Shown here in pieces: positions 7,745 through 15,098 of a stretch of DNA of 64,000 nucleotides (the stretch's first letter is position 1; each line of letters begins with the position of its first letter). Source of the stretch: Cucumibacter marinus DSM 18995 (GTDB lineage: Bacteria > Pseudomonadota > Alphaproteobacteria > Rhizobiales > Devosiaceae); the NCBI RefSeq assembly GCF_000429865.1, contig NZ_AUCR01000002.1:124001-188000 (forward strand). Direction: 5' to 3'. The notes beneath the pieces are model-generated. The model ran no database searches. It saw only the letters and a list, made by a program, of their open reading frames with translations, and had not been told where the DNA came from. The position numbers and the translations under genes are program-made.

Positions 7745-7918
7745 AACGGCTCCCTGCACTACATGTGGTTAGGTCTAGCGCTTTGTGGGCGTGATGGCAC
7801 TCGGAGTGTCCGGGGTTGCATTCTGGGTTGCAGCAGGCGTGGGCTTGAATGCGATGGGGCGGGGTGGGGAAAGATGCAGAAATTTGCGGTATTGCTCATC
7901 CTGCACCGCCAATTTTCC

Positions 7919-8620
7919 TCACACAGTCCAAGTCCATGTGGATCCGTAGATGGGTTGATCATTCATCTGAGACCACTTGTAGGATTTCCACATGTGGGAG
8001 TTGTTGTTCCCCCCATGAGTTGCGGATGAGTGGAGGCGATCATAGGCCTCTTTCGTGATCCACGTCCTTTCGGCCAAGTCTAGGTCCGTTAATTTGGCCG
8101 CGTAGTTTGCAGCACGACCGACCCACACAATATCATTGTCTCCACGAACACCAGTTCTAGCTGCCCGGACTTTGCTGCGGTCAATGCCAACAACTTGTTT
8201 CACTTCATACTTAGTTGAGTATTGGGCTCTTAGCGCCGGGTTGATGATTTTTTGAACGGCGTAGTTGATCTTTAAGCCAGCTCTGGCCGCTGGCGTCGCT
8301 TGGACTTCTCCAACAAAGATACCCATAACCCGATCACCATCGTATGAAGTGATTTCGCCGCCTTCGTTGCGAATGATAGTCGCTGCACAGTGCAAATATG
8401 CCTTGTATATCTCGGCCGCGAACGTCCAATCCGCGCTTTCCACCAGACTTGTAGACCGACTCAAGTCAGCATAGAGAACGGTCGCATGGTCAAAGACCAC
8501 GGCAGAATTTCCAAGAACTATATCTTCTGGATCTGGAACAACGCGGCCTTTGCGTGTGGACCATTCATATCGGAATATTTCCTTTACGGCGTTCTCAAGG
8601 TCACTTTTGGACGTTGCCAA
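7919..8620 (-). CDS. pycC: PycC-like class III nucleotide cyclase (Pycsar)
   Basis: A 233-residue single-domain cyclase. Residues 45-60 (VLYADLSRSTSLV) supply the first metal Asp (D52). SYDGDRVMGIF supplies the second (D96). VWVGRAANYAAKL has the transition-state Asn172, with Lys176 where purine cyclases usually have Arg. The conserved C-terminal extension with a Trp-rich end (STWTWTV) is the pattern I associate with PycC, the enzyme that makes cCMP or cUMP on phage infection in Pycsar. Which nucleotide this one makes cannot be decided by eye. The TTG start at 8620 is favoured because AAAGGTG lies 7 bases upstream. It follows the membrane effector gene by 136 bases. Base composition is lower in GC than the flanks. 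Confidence 0.88.
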   Translation of the reverse strand: MATSKSDLENAVKEIFRYEWSTRKGRVVPDPEDIVLGNSAVVFDHATVLYADLSRSTSLVESADWTFAAEIYKAYLHCAATIIRNEGGEITSYDGDRVMGIFVGEVQATPAARAGLKINYAVQKIINPALRAQYSTKYEVKQVVGIDRSKVRAARTGVRGDNDIVWVGRAANYAAKLTDLDLAERTWITKEAYDRLHSSATHGGNNNSHMWKSYKWSQMNDQPIYGSTWTWTV

Positions 8621-8691
8621 TGTATTTCACCTTTGTTTGACCCATCATTTTTGCCGTCTCTGCGGGATCTCGGGTGTGACATCGAGCTGCC

Positions 8692-8720
8692 GAAATACTT
8701 GAAATACTCTAGCGTGTTAA
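8692..8720 (-). promoter_or_regulatory. Candidate internal promoter for pycC
   Basis: On the minus strand the 136-base gap before pycC contains TTAACA (8715-8720), a 17-base spacer and TATTTC (8692-8697), with a direct repeat AGTATTTC overlapping the -10 region. This would let the small cyclase be expressed separately from the three upstream genes. The match is moderate. Confidence 0.3.
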
Positions 8721-8756
8721 GTCGGGTCGAACGAGGTAGAATAAGGAGTTTAGTGG

Positions 8757-9608
8757 TCATTTTTCGTGCCGATGAGAATATATGGCTGCCCCTAAGAACA
8801 ATGCAGTAATTACAATTAGCGTAATCAAAGCAGGTGTGCTCGCTAACGCCTGCGACGCGACTGACGCATTTATCGGTCCAGTTTGAACCTCAACACTGAA
8901 TGCGAATGGATTGGTCAAAAACGCGATCACGCTCAAGCCACTGGCCATGAAACAGCCATACAGAAATCTGGTACGGTTCAACCAAAATGATAGGAATAGC
9001 AGCACCGCGGCTACTCCAAAAAACACTAGTGCGGCAATCCAAATCGATGTGATGGCAACTAGTTGACCTGCGAGTATAAGTGCGGCCAGCAGGGCACTTA
9101 CAAGCGCCAACGTCCTGCTATTGACCAACTTTTCGATCCATTTTGCCTCTGTGCCTGATGCTTTCCACGCCTTATTGCGAGTGTTTTGATCGATCAACGC
9201 TCTGTTCAAAAAATCAGGAAATTTGCGGCCAATTTCGTTGAAATCATGAGCAGAAATCTCACGTACCACTATCCGCTCACTCTTTGCGCGGACTGTAGCT
9301 GATCTGGTGTCTGTTCCATTCAGCGCTGCCATCTCACCGACCTGCAGAGGCGCCTCGCGAGTTACTATTCGTGTTTTCCCAGATATACGCACCTCAACGA
9401 CACCTTGCATGAGGAAATACACCGAGTCATCCACAGCGCCTTGTCTAATGAGGATGTAACCTTTTTTGAAAGCGTGCTCTTTGGAACGATCTAGAATTGC
9501 TTGAGCTATGTCCTCGTTGCCATTTACGAGAGGATTTCCTTTGAGAATCTCTATGGCCTTGGACAATCCGGCATCCGCGCGGGCTTTGGAATCGGGCGGG
9601 TTGTTCAT
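8757..9608 (-). CDS. Pycsar-type effector: cyclic-nucleotide-binding domain plus four TM helices
   Basis: A 283-residue protein in two parts. Residues about 20-140 form a CRP-like cyclic-nucleotide-binding domain; GYILIRQGAVDDSVYFLMQG and the phosphate-binding cassette VGEMAALNGTDTRSATV (90-106, with E92 and R102) are clear. Residues about 167-278 hold four hydrophobic helices (about 167-186, 189-210, 214-233, 258-278). A ligand-gated membrane protein beside a PycC-like cyclase is the effector architecture of Pycsar: the signal nucleotide triggers membrane damage and abortive infection. The start is ATG 9608 or TTG 9614; GGAGAGGA upstream fits either. It follows the E2-like gene by 17 bases. 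Confidence 0.85.
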   Translation of the reverse strand: MNNPPDSKARADAGLSKAIEILKGNPLVNGNEDIAQAILDRSKEHAFKKGYILIRQGAVDDSVYFLMQGVVEVRISGKTRIVTREAPLQVGEMAALNGTDTRSATVRAKSERIVVREISAHDFNEIGRKFPDFLNRALIDQNTRNKAWKASGTEAKWIEKLVNSRTLALVSALLAALILAGQLVAITSIWIAALVFFGVAAVLLFLSFWLNRTRFLYGCFMASGLSVIAFLTNPFAFSVEVQTGPINASVASQALASTPALITLIVITALFLGAAIYSHRHEK

Positions 9609-9625
9609 GACCAATTAGTCCTCTC

Positions 9626-10339
9626 CTAGTATCGGAATGGACAATTTTTCATGGTGCCGCAACACGTCATGCCATCCCTCTTGTAGCTTTGAATAAAGCG
9701 CTTTTCTTCTGCGCGTCTCATGGTTTCGTTGACAAACAGGCCCCACATATTCTCGGGTTCCCTGCATTGTTTTCGTAAGATAGGCGCTCCCCTTTTTGTT
9801 TTGCAATCTTTTGGGCAGCGAGCTCGTCCGTTCAGTATTTTGTGTTCTGTTTTGGATACCTTTGGGAGATCGCCGGAAAGCCAGCCTATCTTGTGCTCCA
9901 CAGCATCGTGATAGGCCTGCGAAAGTCCAAGTCTACCGGCAAAATTCTCGGCGTTTAGCTGATATTTAGCCGCATCACCGTGACTCAGTTGTTTGCCGGG
10001 CGGCCAACGCTTGTGTTTTGCCGCGAATTCTTGGCATTGCAGATATTCTTGAAGGTGTGCCCACCATTGGTTTGCTGATTGCTCGTTGCTAACCTTGGCA
10101 CCAGCATCTAGCCCCACACAAAAGCTGCCATCATAGTTGATGTGCCGTTCTGGGCAGGAAATTGGAAGCCGATCTCCGGGTTGCTGCTCAGCGACCTTGA
10201 TTTTTGTGTCGGATACCCAAATGCGAAGACTGAAAGCCGACCCTGCTGCGCCACTTGGTTTAGGAGGTATAGCGACCACATGAAGTTCGGCGTTTGGTGA
10301 GTTCTGAGCCTGGGCCCAGTTTGGCAGGGTGTGCGCCAA
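9626..10339 (-). CDS. Ubiquitin-E2-like, Cys-rich protein in cyclase operon
   Basis: A 237-residue protein. PERHINYDGSFCVGLD (63-78) closely resembles the E2 conjugating-enzyme active site (H-x-N...G-S-x-C-L), placing the catalytic Cys at C74 with H66 and N68 upstream. A helical stretch follows (QWWAHLQEYLQCQEF, then WPPGKQLSHGDAA). The C-terminal third is Cys-rich (C175, C179, C192, C226, C227, C233), perhaps a metal-binding module. No E1, JAB protease or ubiquitin-like gene is nearby. By analogy with E2-only (short type II) CBASS, it may prime the adjacent cyclase by forming a thioester or conjugate with it; that is inference. The only usable start is TTG 10339, 5 bases after the cyclase stop, so translation is probably coupled. 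Confidence 0.7.
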   Translation of the reverse strand: MAHTLPNWAQAQNSPNAELHVVAIPPKPSGAAGSAFSLRIWVSDTKIKVAEQQPGDRLPISCPERHINYDGSFCVGLDAGAKVSNEQSANQWWAHLQEYLQCQEFAAKHKRWPPGKQLSHGDAAKYQLNAENFAGRLGLSQAYHDAVEHKIGWLSGDLPKVSKTEHKILNGRARCPKDCKTKRGAPILRKQCREPENMWGLFVNETMRRAEEKRFIQSYKRDGMTCCGTMKNCPFRY

Positions 10340-10344
10340 TAAAT

Positions 10345-11952
10345 CTATTGTCTTGACCAGGGCCCATCCTCGCTGTGAGCACGAAAGCTGCTGTCACTTT
10401 TTGTCGAAATTGCTGGCGCTGATACAGCAGCCGGCGCCCCAAGATATGCTGAGTCGTAGTCTAGGTTTGCCGATTTTTTATCTACGCTGAACAACGCCCT
10501 TGCAGCCTGACTCGCGGCTTCAAATGCAACGGGACCGATTGCAGTCTCCACACCGTTGCAGCGTTGTTGTTCTGCTTCCGATATGGTTCTGGCAATACTG
10601 CTTGCAACGCGTACACTGCGCTCACCCCTAATTCCGAGACGAGTGATGGGCGTAGGTCCAAATTCGAACCCTATGGCTAGACCAAGCTGATGGGCGTCCG
10701 GTAGCAATCCTTGGCAAATTCCAAAGGATGATCTCAGACCACCGGCGCAGTGAACGGCTTGTCGAATTGTCTCGGCTTTATCTGTGGTAGTTCCTTCCCC
10801 ATCTGCCAAAACACCATGGATGCAGTCACCGATGAACCTGACTTTTCGCCCGGCAAAATCCTTTTGAATAACGTTAGCCCATTCGCCGCGAATGACGTGA
10901 AGGTTCCTCACCGCATTGCTGATCTTTTGGCGATTTGTCATCGCGCCATCGATGTATTTCGTATAGCCGTCCAAATCGCCAAATATGGAAATCATGCCCA
11001 TCCGAATGCTGTTGCTGGGCATCAAATCTTGATAATCAATGTTTCTCAGGGGAAGACTGTGGGCGTGAAAAACGAACTCTGCTGGCGAGCTTGCAACACC
11101 GGAAACACCCGATCTTATATCTGACTGCCAGTTTTCGAGAAGATCATCTACCCCAAAAGTGGAAGAAGACGCTGCTCGCATGACCTCGGGCAATGCGTTT
11201 TCATCAAGGCGATAGGTTGGTCTCTCATCGACAAATTTCTCAAATTGGTTGCGCGTCGATGAAATTGATATTTGTTTGAGGGCTGCTTCTGCTCGGTCGG
11301 AGAGATAAATCCCGGTCTGGTTACCTTCAGCCAGCTTCGCTGCGTGATTAGCTGCGCTACCTAGAAAGAGCGGTTCTTGTTCAGCACGAATTCCGTTGTT
11401 CGTAGCAACACAAACGCCCGTGTCGATCCCAAAACGATAGTCGGAACCAAAGTCATTGTCCCTAAAGCGCTGCACAGCTGACGCGGAGAGCGATTTTAGT
11501 TGCTCAGCCAGCAAAATAGCCTTTGCAACCCGGATCCCCTCGTTGTTGGCTCCTAGCGGTTCAATAACCACAGCGTGCATGCGGCCGTCGTGAAAATCCA
11601 CGCGTTGTGCGCCGCAGTTCTCAACCACGCGGTCACAAGCGCTATAATGGATGTGAAGAAAATTTAGCGCTCGGGCATGGGATTTTTCGGTCTCAGTTCC
11701 TTCTGAGAGCCTATAGTCATCATAGTTGACCAGCTTGGCGTAAACGTGGACGCCGTCAACAATAACTGCTTCGCTGTTCTGAAGGCTGAACAAAGGTTTG
11801 CTATCGAAATGCAAACCTTTCGACCGAGCGGACTCGGCCAACATGTGAAATCTCGGTAAGTATTCTTCAGCGAAACCTTCGGTCTTTACCTCAGGCACGC
11901 TGTTCATAAGCTCGTCAATTCGGCGACGAGCAGTGTCAAAATTCCAGCCCAT
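10345..11952 (-). CDS. Two-domain class III nucleotide cyclase with a composite active site
   Basis: A 535-residue soluble protein with two cyclase homology domains. Domain 1 (about 62-240) has lost the metal Asps (VYAKLVNYDDY, VDFHDGRMHAVV) but keeps the transition-state element GSAANHAAKL (N202, K206), matching the ANYAAKL of the PycC-like protein. Domain 2 (about 315-480) has both metal Asps (FGDLDGYTKYI, D326; RFIGDCIHGVL, D376) but lacks the Asn (GERSVRVASSI). Together they could build one complete site, as C1/C2 do in mammalian adenylyl cyclases. The likely product is a cyclic mononucleotide, base unknown. ATG 11952 follows GGGGGCC and is preferred to TTG 11964. It is the first gene of the four-gene island operon. 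Confidence 0.8.
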   Translation of the reverse strand: MGWNFDTARRRIDELMNSVPEVKTEGFAEEYLPRFHMLAESARSKGLHFDSKPLFSLQNSEAVIVDGVHVYAKLVNYDDYRLSEGTETEKSHARALNFLHIHYSACDRVVENCGAQRVDFHDGRMHAVVIEPLGANNEGIRVAKAILLAEQLKSLSASAVQRFRDNDFGSDYRFGIDTGVCVATNNGIRAEQEPLFLGSAANHAAKLAEGNQTGIYLSDRAEAALKQISISSTRNQFEKFVDERPTYRLDENALPEVMRAASSSTFGVDDLLENWQSDIRSGVSGVASSPAEFVFHAHSLPLRNIDYQDLMPSNSIRMGMISIFGDLDGYTKYIDGAMTNRQKISNAVRNLHVIRGEWANVIQKDFAGRKVRFIGDCIHGVLADGEGTTTDKAETIRQAVHCAGGLRSSFGICQGLLPDAHQLGLAIGFEFGPTPITRLGIRGERSVRVASSIARTISEAEQQRCNGVETAIGPVAFEAASQAARALFSVDKKSANLDYDSAYLGAPAAVSAPAISTKSDSSFRAHSEDGPWSRQ

Positions 11953-12177
11953 CGTGGCCCCCAAATGTGTTCTCCAATTGTTCTACAATGGGTAGGGGCC
12001 ACGCGGAGTTCAAGGGCTGCAGTTAATTTTTTGTAAAGAGTGCCCTCGCTTCCTTTCCCCAGCCGATCCCTTGACCCAGCTCCACGGCGCACGAGGCTTG
12101 TGCATCTTCACCAGTTCGGGATGCGACTTAGGATCACGTGCCGCTGAGCGCAGGGTTCGATCCACCTCTGTGCACCC
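11953..12177. promoter_or_regulatory. Promoter region of the cyclase operon and island edge
   Basis: This 225-base stretch has no gene. An imperfect inverted repeat, CCAATTGT (11974-11981) and ACAATGGG (11985-11992) with one mismatch, lies 22 bases upstream of the cyclase start and could be an operator or promoter-overlapping site. An AT-rich patch follows around 12022-12036. Composition changes from AT-richer to GC-rich across this stretch, so the island probably ends here. No repeat of the tRNA-Met 3' end was found. Confidence 0.35.
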
Positions 12178-12888
12178 TCACCCCTTCACACGTCTCACAC
12201 TCTTCGCAAACGTCACGTGCCGGCGGCGGAAGGTTGTGTCGGGGGTGCAGCGGGGCTTGGAAATGCGGTCCATGCGGAAGTGGCGGAAGTCTTCGGCTGA
12301 GGGGTCCCAGGCGACGAGGTACCAGAGCGGGGGCAGGATCAGCAGGGCCTGGGGTTCGACATCCCGGTGGGATCTGGCGCCTTTGGCGTCGCGATAGGAA
12401 AAACTGAGGCGCTGGCGGTTGAGAAAGGCTGTCTCGAAGGCGGGCAGCAGGGCCGGGTCCATGGCGCCCATATCCGAGATATCGACCTCCGGGGCCAATT
12501 GCCCGACATAAAGGCAATCGAGAAAGCGGCGCAGATCGCGCAGCTTGTCGGCGGGCAGGGCCTTTTCGATCTTGGCGAGCCCGGCATCGGCCAGCCCTGC
12601 GAAAGGGATGCCGCCGGCGGCGCGCATCGAGGCGACGCTGATCAACAGGGCGAAGATTTCGGCGACGGAAAGCCGTGTGGTTGTCTGCACCGAGTGCGGA
12701 TCGAGCTGCAGGCCGCTGCCGCGCCCGGGTTCGGCATGGATGACAAAGCCCTCCTCGCGCAGCGCGGCAATGTCGCGCAAGACGGTGCGCCGCGACGCGC
12801 CGACTTGTTCTGCCAGCTCGGCGATGGTCGCGGTGCCGGTGCGGCGCAGGCTGCGCACGATGGCGTCTTGTCGGCGGCGCGTGTTCAT
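12178..12888 (-). CDS. WYL-domain transcriptional regulator (YafY/HTH_11 type)
   Basis: A 236-residue regulator. The N-terminal winged helix (about residues 1-60; TIAELAEQVGASRRTVLRDI) is of the DeoR/HTH_11 type. The C-terminal half is a WYL-type ligand domain (RQRLSFSYRDAKGARSHRDV, then WYLVAWDPSAEDFRHFRMDRI). WYL proteins usually sense a ligand or nucleic acid through this domain. ATG 12888 is chosen over TTG 12909, which would place the N-terminus next to the palindrome. It is divergent from an epoxide-hydrolase-like gene across a 7-base-arm inverted repeat, so it probably controls that gene and itself. It belongs to the GC-rich backbone, not the neighbouring island. Confidence 0.88.
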   Translation of the reverse strand: MNTRRRQDAIVRSLRRTGTATIAELAEQVGASRRTVLRDIAALREEGFVIHAEPGRGSGLQLDPHSVQTTTRLSVAEIFALLISVASMRAAGGIPFAGLADAGLAKIEKALPADKLRDLRRFLDCLYVGQLAPEVDISDMGAMDPALLPAFETAFLNRQRLSFSYRDAKGARSHRDVEPQALLILPPLWYLVAWDPSAEDFRHFRMDRISKPRCTPDTTFRRRHVTFAKSVRRVKG

Positions 12889-12910
12889 GAGCCCGAGCTT
12901 GTCCTTCAAA

Positions 12911-12929
12911 GGTGCCAGAATTTGGCACC
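12911..12929. promoter_or_regulatory. Palindromic operator candidate between WYL regulator and hydrolase
   Basis: GGTGCCA-GAATT-TGGCACC is a perfect 7-base-arm inverted repeat with a 5-base centre, 22 bases from the regulator ATG and 86 bases from the divergent hydrolase ATG. Its size and position suit a dimeric winged-helix regulator. That the neighbouring WYL protein binds it is inference. Confidence 0.6.
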
Positions 12930-13015
12930 ATTAGGGTCTAGAGGATCACGGCGCGCTGCACAAAACTTTCGTTGCTGCAGTGCTCCATCATCCGACAGAC
13001 CAGAAAAGTAGAGCC

Positions 13016-13948
13016 ATGTCCCAGTCCCATGATTTTCCCGAGCCGAGCCTTGTCGCCGTCAATGGTGTGGAACTTGAAGTGTTTGAAGCCGGGCGCGAGA
13101 ATGCCGGCAATCCGATCGTTTTGTGCCATGGCTGGCCCGAGCACGCCTTCTCCTGGCGGCACCAGATGCCGGCGCTGGCCGCAGCGGGCTACCATGTGAT
13201 CGTGCCCAATCAGCGCGGATTCGGGAATTCATCGCGTCCCGATACGGTGACCGATTATGACATCGCGCATCTCACGGGCGATCTTGCCGCGCTGCTCGAT
13301 CACTTCGGCTATGAGAAGGCGGTTTTCGTCGGGCATGACTGGGGGGCGATGGTGGTCTGGGGGATGGCGCTGCTACACCCGGACAGGGTCGAAAAGATCA
13401 TCAATCTGGCGCTGCCCTATCAGGAGCGCGGAGACATCCCCTGGGTCGAATTCCTCGAGCAGATCTTCGGCGGCGATCATTATTTCGTGCATTTCAACCG
13501 GCGGCCCGGGGTTGCCGATGCTGTTCTCGACGCCAATACGGCCCGGTTCCTCGGCAATCTTTATCGCAAGAACCTGCCCCAGGTGCCGCCCGAGCCGGGC
13601 ATGATGATGATCAATCTCGCCAAGGCAGAAACACCACTTGGCGACCCCTTGATGAGCGAAGACGAGCTTGCAGTTTTCGTTTCGGCGTTTGAGGCCTCGG
13701 GATTCACGCCCGGTATCAACTGGTACCGGAATCTCGACCGCAACTGGCATTTGCTGGGGGAGGTCGACCCGATCATTCCGCACCCCACGCTGATGATTCA
13801 TGGCAAGAGGGATGCCATCCCGCCATCGGAGAACCTGACGAATTTCGTGCCCTATGCCGAGGTGATCAGCTTTGATTGCGGTCACTGGATCCAGCAGGAA
13901 CTGCCCGGGGAGACCAGTCGGGCAATGCTCGAATGGCTGGCCCGTTAG
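13016..13948 (+). CDS. Alpha/beta hydrolase, epoxide hydrolase-like
   Basis: A 310-residue alpha/beta-fold enzyme. HGWPE (38-42) forms the oxyanion/HGxP motif. FVGHDWGAMV places an Asp nucleophile (D108) at the elbow, as in soluble epoxide hydrolases and haloalkane/haloacetate dehalogenases rather than Ser esterases. CGHWIQQELP near the C-terminus supplies the catalytic His, and a helical cap lies between. The reaction is probably opening of an epoxide through a covalent ester. The start at 13016 gives family length; the upstream GTG would add an unconserved tail. It is controlled, probably, by the divergent WYL regulator. It ends two bases from the convergent ABC gene. Confidence 0.85.
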   Translation: MSQSHDFPEPSLVAVNGVELEVFEAGRENAGNPIVLCHGWPEHAFSWRHQMPALAAAGYHVIVPNQRGFGNSSRPDTVTDYDIAHLTGDLAALLDHFGYEKAVFVGHDWGAMVVWGMALLHPDRVEKIINLALPYQERGDIPWVEFLEQIFGGDHYFVHFNRRPGVADAVLDANTARFLGNLYRKNLPQVPPEPGMMMINLAKAETPLGDPLMSEDELAVFVSAFEASGFTPGINWYRNLDRNWHLLGEVDPIIPHPTLMIHGKRDAIPPSENLTNFVPYAEVISFDCGHWIQQELPGETSRAMLEWLAR

Positions 13949-13950
13949 GG

Positions 13951-15039
13951 TCAGCCTATCCGTTCGCCGTCGGCATCGAACAGGTGCAGATGGGCCGGAT
14001 CGAAGGTGAGGCGGATGGTGTCGCCGGCCGCTTCGCTGCCGCCGCCAGCGACCTTGGCGATGACTTCCGTGCCGTCGGACAGGGCGATCTCGAGAAGCGA
14101 TTCATCGCCCAGCCTTTCGACAAGCACGATGGTGCCGGTGAAGCCCGGTGCGGTGCCATCGTCGGCGACGGAAAGGTGTTCGGGGCGGATGCCCATGGTG
14201 ACGGCCCTGCCGGTTTCCGGTGTGGCATTCGACGTCACGGGAACAGCGACCGCGGCGGTGGCCGGCGTGGTGACGGTAATGCTGTCGGCTTGGGTGCCGG
14301 TGATCTCACCTTGGAAGAAGTTCATCTTCGGGGAGCCGATGAAGCCCGCGACGAACACGTTCTGCGGGCGGTTGTAGAGCTCCATGGGGCGGCCGACCTG
14401 CTGTACCACCCCGCCATCGAGCACCACGATGCGGTCGGCGAGCGTCATCGCCTCCACCTGGTCGTGGGTCACATAGATCATGGTGGCATCGAGTTCGCCG
14501 TGAAGGCGGGCGATCTCGCGGCGCATGCTCACCCGTAGCGCAGCGTCGAGGTTCGAAAGCGGTTCGTCGAACAGGAACACCTTGGGGTTGCGCACGATGG
14601 CCCGGCCGATCGCCACGCGCTGGCGCTGGCCGCCCGAGAGCTGGCTGGGGCGCCTTTCGAGCAGATGCTCCATCTGCAGGATGCCCGCTGCTTCCCTGAT
14701 CTTTGCGTCGATCTCGTCCTTGGGACGTTTCGCGAGCCGCAGGCCAAAGGCCATGTTTTCATAGACCGATTTGTGCGGGTAGAGCGCATAGGACTGGAAC
14801 ACCATGGCGATGCCACGGTCTTTGGGCGCCCGCTCGTTGCAGCGCTCGCCGTCGATCTTCAGTTCGCCGGCGGTGATGTCCTCGAGCCCGGCAATCATGC
14901 GCAGCAAGGTGGATTTGCCACAGCCCGAGGGGCCGACAAAGACGACGAATTCGCCATCGGCAATGTCGAGGTCGATCCCCTTGATGACGTCGACATCGCC
15001 ATAAGATTTGGTGGCGTTGCTGAGGTTGAGCGTTGCCAT
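13951..15039 (-). CDS. Sugar ABC transporter ATP-binding protein (UgpC/MsmX/MalK type)
   Basis: A 362-residue ATPase: Walker [11 protein letters not shown]-loop FQSYALYPH, signature LSGGQRQR, Walker [14 protein letters not shown], switch [15 protein letters not shown]-terminal TOBE/OB regulatory domain of about 120 residues is typical of the CUT1 carbohydrate group. GCGGAG lies 7 bases before ATG 15039. It is the last gene of the amino-sugar cluster and energises the permeases encoded at 17531-19290, with the binding protein at 19363-20643. The gap to the SIS gene is 59 bases. Confidence 0.93.
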   Translation of the reverse strand: MATLNLSNATKSYGDVDVIKGIDLDIADGEFVVFVGPSGCGKSTLLRMIAGLEDITAGELKIDGERCNERAPKDRGIAMVFQSYALYPHKSVYENMAFGLRLAKRPKDEIDAKIREAAGILQMEHLLERRPSQLSGGQRQRVAIGRAIVRNPKVFLFDEPLSNLDAALRVSMRREIARLHGELDATMIYVTHDQVEAMTLADRIVVLDGGVVQQVGRPMELYNRPQNVFVAGFIGSPKMNFFQGEITGTQADSITVTTPATAAVAVPVTSNATPETGRAVTMGIRPEHLSVADDGTAPGFTGTIVLVERLGDESLLEIALSDGTEVIAKVAGGGSEAAGDTIRLTFDPAHLHLFDADGERIG

Positions 15040-15098
15040 ATGCACTCCGCAGATCGGTGCGGCGCGCCCGGGTCAAGGGCGCGCCTGGTGGGGTCGGA

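Noticed and set aside
7528-7746. Minus-strand frame whose C-terminus reads AEEGLEPPTRGL across tRNA-Met
   Set aside because: It is the well-known spurious translation of the complement of a tRNA gene, and the rest covers the tandem hairpin repeats. No ribosome site.
8390-8809. 139-residue plus-strand frame in the island
   Set aside because: Antisense to pycC and the effector gene, with no ribosome site and no motif.
7919-11952. CBASS interpretation suggested by the E2-like protein
   Set aside because: No CD-NTase signature (GS...DxD nucleotidyltransferase) is present in any of the four proteins; both cyclases are class III (adenylate/guanylate cyclase fold).
11953-12177. attR-like copy of the tRNA-Met 3' end
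   Set aside because: No stretch matching the T-arm or acceptor end was found; GGGTTCGATCC near 12156 resembles a T-loop but has no tRNA around it.
12134-12931. Arg/Pro-rich 265-residue minus-strand frame
   Set aside because: Out-of-frame reading of the WYL regulator gene.
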